Assembly: GCF_029227915.1 (NCBI RefSeq) | Contig: NC_079876.1 | Location: forward strand, 4,776,001 to 4,840,000 | DNA length: 64,000 nt | DNA from: Hydractinia symbiolongicarpus | Lineage: Eukaryota > Cnidaria > Hydrozoa > Anthoathecata > Hydractiniidae | Direction of reading: 5' to 3' | Shown: positions 62,005 to 64,000 of the stretch, piece after piece | Position numbering within the stretch: position 1 is the stretch's first letter | Layout of the letters: each line of letters opens with the position of its first letter | Notes under the pieces: model-generated | Database searches by the model: none | Seen by the model: only the letters and a program-made list of their open reading frames with translations | Told to the model about the DNA's origin: nothing | Translations under genes and position numbers: made by a program

Positions 62005-64000
62005 GTCCAAAATCAGTTCAATTATGTGCCACAGTCAATCGTTTCACTGTTAAAAGCGATGCAACCTAGTAATATCAGATAAATATCGCTAAATACATGT
62101 TGGTACGAAAATGTGACCCAACCGTTGAAACTCAAACGCACTGACACCGTTAGAAAGTCAATGAAATGTAGTTTTTGAAACTGTCGCTACTCCTTCAGCG
62201 CGCAATAACGGATAGGATTGATACCACAGAAAAGAACGGCTTATTTATGTAAATTTTTAAATGAAGCGCTACCACAGCGTCCAGTGTAATCGCTGATTTG
62301 CAGTTATCACGTCAAATTAAGAAGAATGTTTTTTCTGGGATTCCATTTGTGTCATCCATCACATTGATCAGGTCACAGTCCAAAGTTAGTTCAATTAAGT
62401 CCCACAGTCAATCGTTTCACTGTTAAAAGCGATGCAACCTAGTAATATCTGATAAATATCGCTAAATAGATGTTGGTACGAATATGTGACCCAACTGTTG
62501 AAACTCAAACGAACTGACACCCTTAGAAAGTCAATGAAATGTAGTTCTTGAAACTGTCGCTATTTCTTCAGCGCGCGATAACGGATAGGATTGGTTCCAT
62601 AATATAAAAACGACTTTTTTTTATCTTAATTCTTAAATGAAGTGCTACCACAAAGCCCAGTGTAGTCGCTGAGTTTCGGCAATCATTTCATATTAGGAAG
62701 AATGTTTTTTCTTGGAGTCCATTTGTATCACTTTCACATTTATAAGGTCACAGTCCATAATGAGTTCAATTAAATCCCACAGTCAATCGTTTCACTGCTA
62801 AAAGCCATACAACCTAGTAATATCAGAAAAATATCGCTAAGTACATGTTGGTACGAATATGTGACCCAACCGTTGTAACTCAAACGGATTGACAACGTTA
62901 GAACGTCAATGAAGTGTAGTTTTTGAAACTGTCGCTATTTCTTCAGCGCGATAACGGATAGGATTGGTCACACAGTAAAGAACGACTTATTTACCTAAAT
63001 TTTTAAATAAAGCGCTACCACATCGCCCAGTGTAATGGCTGAGCTCCTGCAATCACGTCAAATTAAGAAGAATGTTTTTTCTTGGAGTCCATTTGTGTCA
63101 TTTATCACATTGATCAGGTCACGGTCCAAAGTTAGTTCAATTAAGTCCCACAGTCAATCGTTTCACTGTTAAAAGCGATGCAACCTAGTAATATCAGATA
63201 AATATCGCTAAATACATGTTGGTACGAAAATGTGACTCAACCGTTGAAACTCAAACGGACTGACACCGTTAAAAAGTCAATGAAATGTAGTTTTTGAAGC
63301 TGTAGCTAATTCTTCAGCGCGCGATATCGGCTAGGATTGGTCCCACCATAAAATTTGACTTATTTTGTCTAATTTTTTAAATGAAGCGCTACCACAGCGC
63401 CCAGTGTAATCGCTGAGTTCCGGCAATCACGTCAAATTAAGAAGAATGTTATTTCTTGGAGTCCAATTGTCTCACTTATAACATTTATAAGGTCACAGTC
63501 CAAAATCAGTTCAATTATGTGCCACAGTCAATCGTTTCACTGTTAAAAGCCATACAACCTAGTAATATTAGAAAAATATCGCTAAATACATGTTGGTACG
63601 AATATGTGACCCAACCGTTGTAACTCAAACGGATTAACACCGTTAGAAAGTCAATGAAATGTAGTTTTTGAAACTGTCGCTATTTCTTCAGCGCGCGATA
63701 ACGGATAGGATTGATACCACAGAAAAGAACGACTTATTTATCTAAATTTTTATATGAAGCGCTACCACAGCGCCCAGTGTAATCGCTGATTTGCAGTAAT
63801 CACGTCAAATTAAGAAGAATGTTTTTTCTGGGAGTCCATTTCTGTCATCTATCACATTGATCAGGTCACAGTCCAAAGTTAGTTCAATTAAGTCCCACAG
63901 TCAATCGTTTCACTGTTAAAAGCGATGCAACCTAGTAATATCAGATAAATATCGCTAAATACATGTTGGTACGAATATGTGACCCAGCTGTTGAAACTCA
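62005..64000. repeat. Diverged satellite monomers, right edge
   Basis: About five and a half monomers that do not fall into the preceding order. They share some private forms, such as GGATTGATACCACAG near 62216 and 63710 and TTTTTTCTGGGA near 62330 and 63822, which are about 1,494 bp apart (four monomers). The last monomer is cut by the window edge. Nothing other than satellite is visible. Confidence 0.7.

Larger units (their letters stand above)
1..64000. repeat. Satellite DNA array, ~372-bp monomer, whole window
   Basis: The same unit recurs head to tail from edge to edge. In the first 2 kb the recurring start TCAATTAAGTCCCACAG (or a close variant) falls at 1, 373, 745, 1116, 1488 and 1860, a spacing of 371-372 bp, and the same phase can be followed to the right edge. 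That gives about 172 monomers. All the copies I followed are on one strand; I saw no inversion, no transposon and no unique sequence. Adjacent monomers differ at scattered bases and small indels, while monomers several units apart are often nearly identical, which defines higher-order repeats. Such arrays typically form centromeric, pericentromeric or other heterochromatin in eukaryotes. Family and host are not identifiable from the sequence. Both edges of the window lie inside the array, so its true size is unknown. Confidence 0.97.

Noticed and set aside
1-64000. A CENP-B box (TTCGNNNNANNCGGG) as in primate alpha satellite.
   Set aside because: I checked the TTCG and CCCG sites I could see on both strands and none fits the pattern. 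The monomer is also unlike alpha satellite in length and sequence.
1-64000. A CRISPR array, because of regular repeats.
   Set aside because: The repeat is 372 bp with no unique spacers and no cas genes; the whole unit is repeated.
1-64000. Naming the satellite as a known ~360-370-bp family of beetles or flies.
   Set aside because: Only the length fits. I cannot match the sequence to a named family by eye, so a database search of the consensus would be needed.
1-64000. Telomeric repeats, because of scattered TTAGG words.
   Set aside because: TTAGG occurs only singly inside monomers (as in CATATTAGGAAG), never in tandem.

Overview
This window is one uninterrupted block of tandem satellite DNA. 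About 172 head-to-tail copies of a roughly 372-bp, AT-rich monomer run from the first base to the last, all in the same orientation. I see no protein gene, tRNA, rRNA, CRISPR array, transposon or unique-sequence island. The longest open frame is about 71 codons, and every open frame lies inside satellite monomers. The window therefore looks like pericentromeric, centromeric or other constitutive heterochromatin of a eukaryote. I cannot name the species or satellite family from sequence alone. Satellites of about 370 bp are known in beetles, drosophilids and some plants. CpG is not depleted in the monomer (16 seen against about 13 expected in one copy counted by hand), which fits a genome with little germline CpG methylation better than a heavily methylated one. 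That is an inference.

The array is a patchwork of higher-order repeat (HOR) domains, each a block of several distinct monomers that is itself tandemly repeated. Positions 1-1859 hold five closely related monomers. Positions 1860-9855 hold an 11-monomer unit of about 4,089 bp in one full and one nearly full copy. Positions 9856-13969 hold a 10-monomer echo of that unit (shift 3,720 bp) and a clean 3-monomer (1,117 bp) tandem duplication. Positions 13970-20783 are more diverged, with two monomers shortened by about 24 bp. Positions 20784-32715 hold six copies of a 5- or 6-monomer HOR (1,864 or 2,237 bp). Positions 33400-43113 hold a very homogeneous 7-monomer HOR (2,596 bp), one copy carrying an extra 747-bp dimer. 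Positions 43114-56064 hold a 6-monomer derivative (2,223 bp) shuffled into 3-, 4-, 5-, 6- and 8-monomer versions and carrying a 4,073-bp segmental duplication. Positions 56425-62004 hold another 4-, 5- and 7-monomer series (1,491, 1,864 and 2,609 bp). The right edge is again diverged.

There are no genes to work together. The biology is in how the array evolves. HOR lengths differ by whole monomers, chimeric monomers sit at the joins, and several junctions fall in shared sequence. This is what in-register unequal crossing over and gene conversion should leave. The clearest case is the 7-mer to 6-mer change (2,596 minus 2,223 is 373 bp, one monomer), where a hybrid monomer appears to replace two parental types. 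All shifts were read by hand from marker variants; a self dot-plot would be the decisive check.
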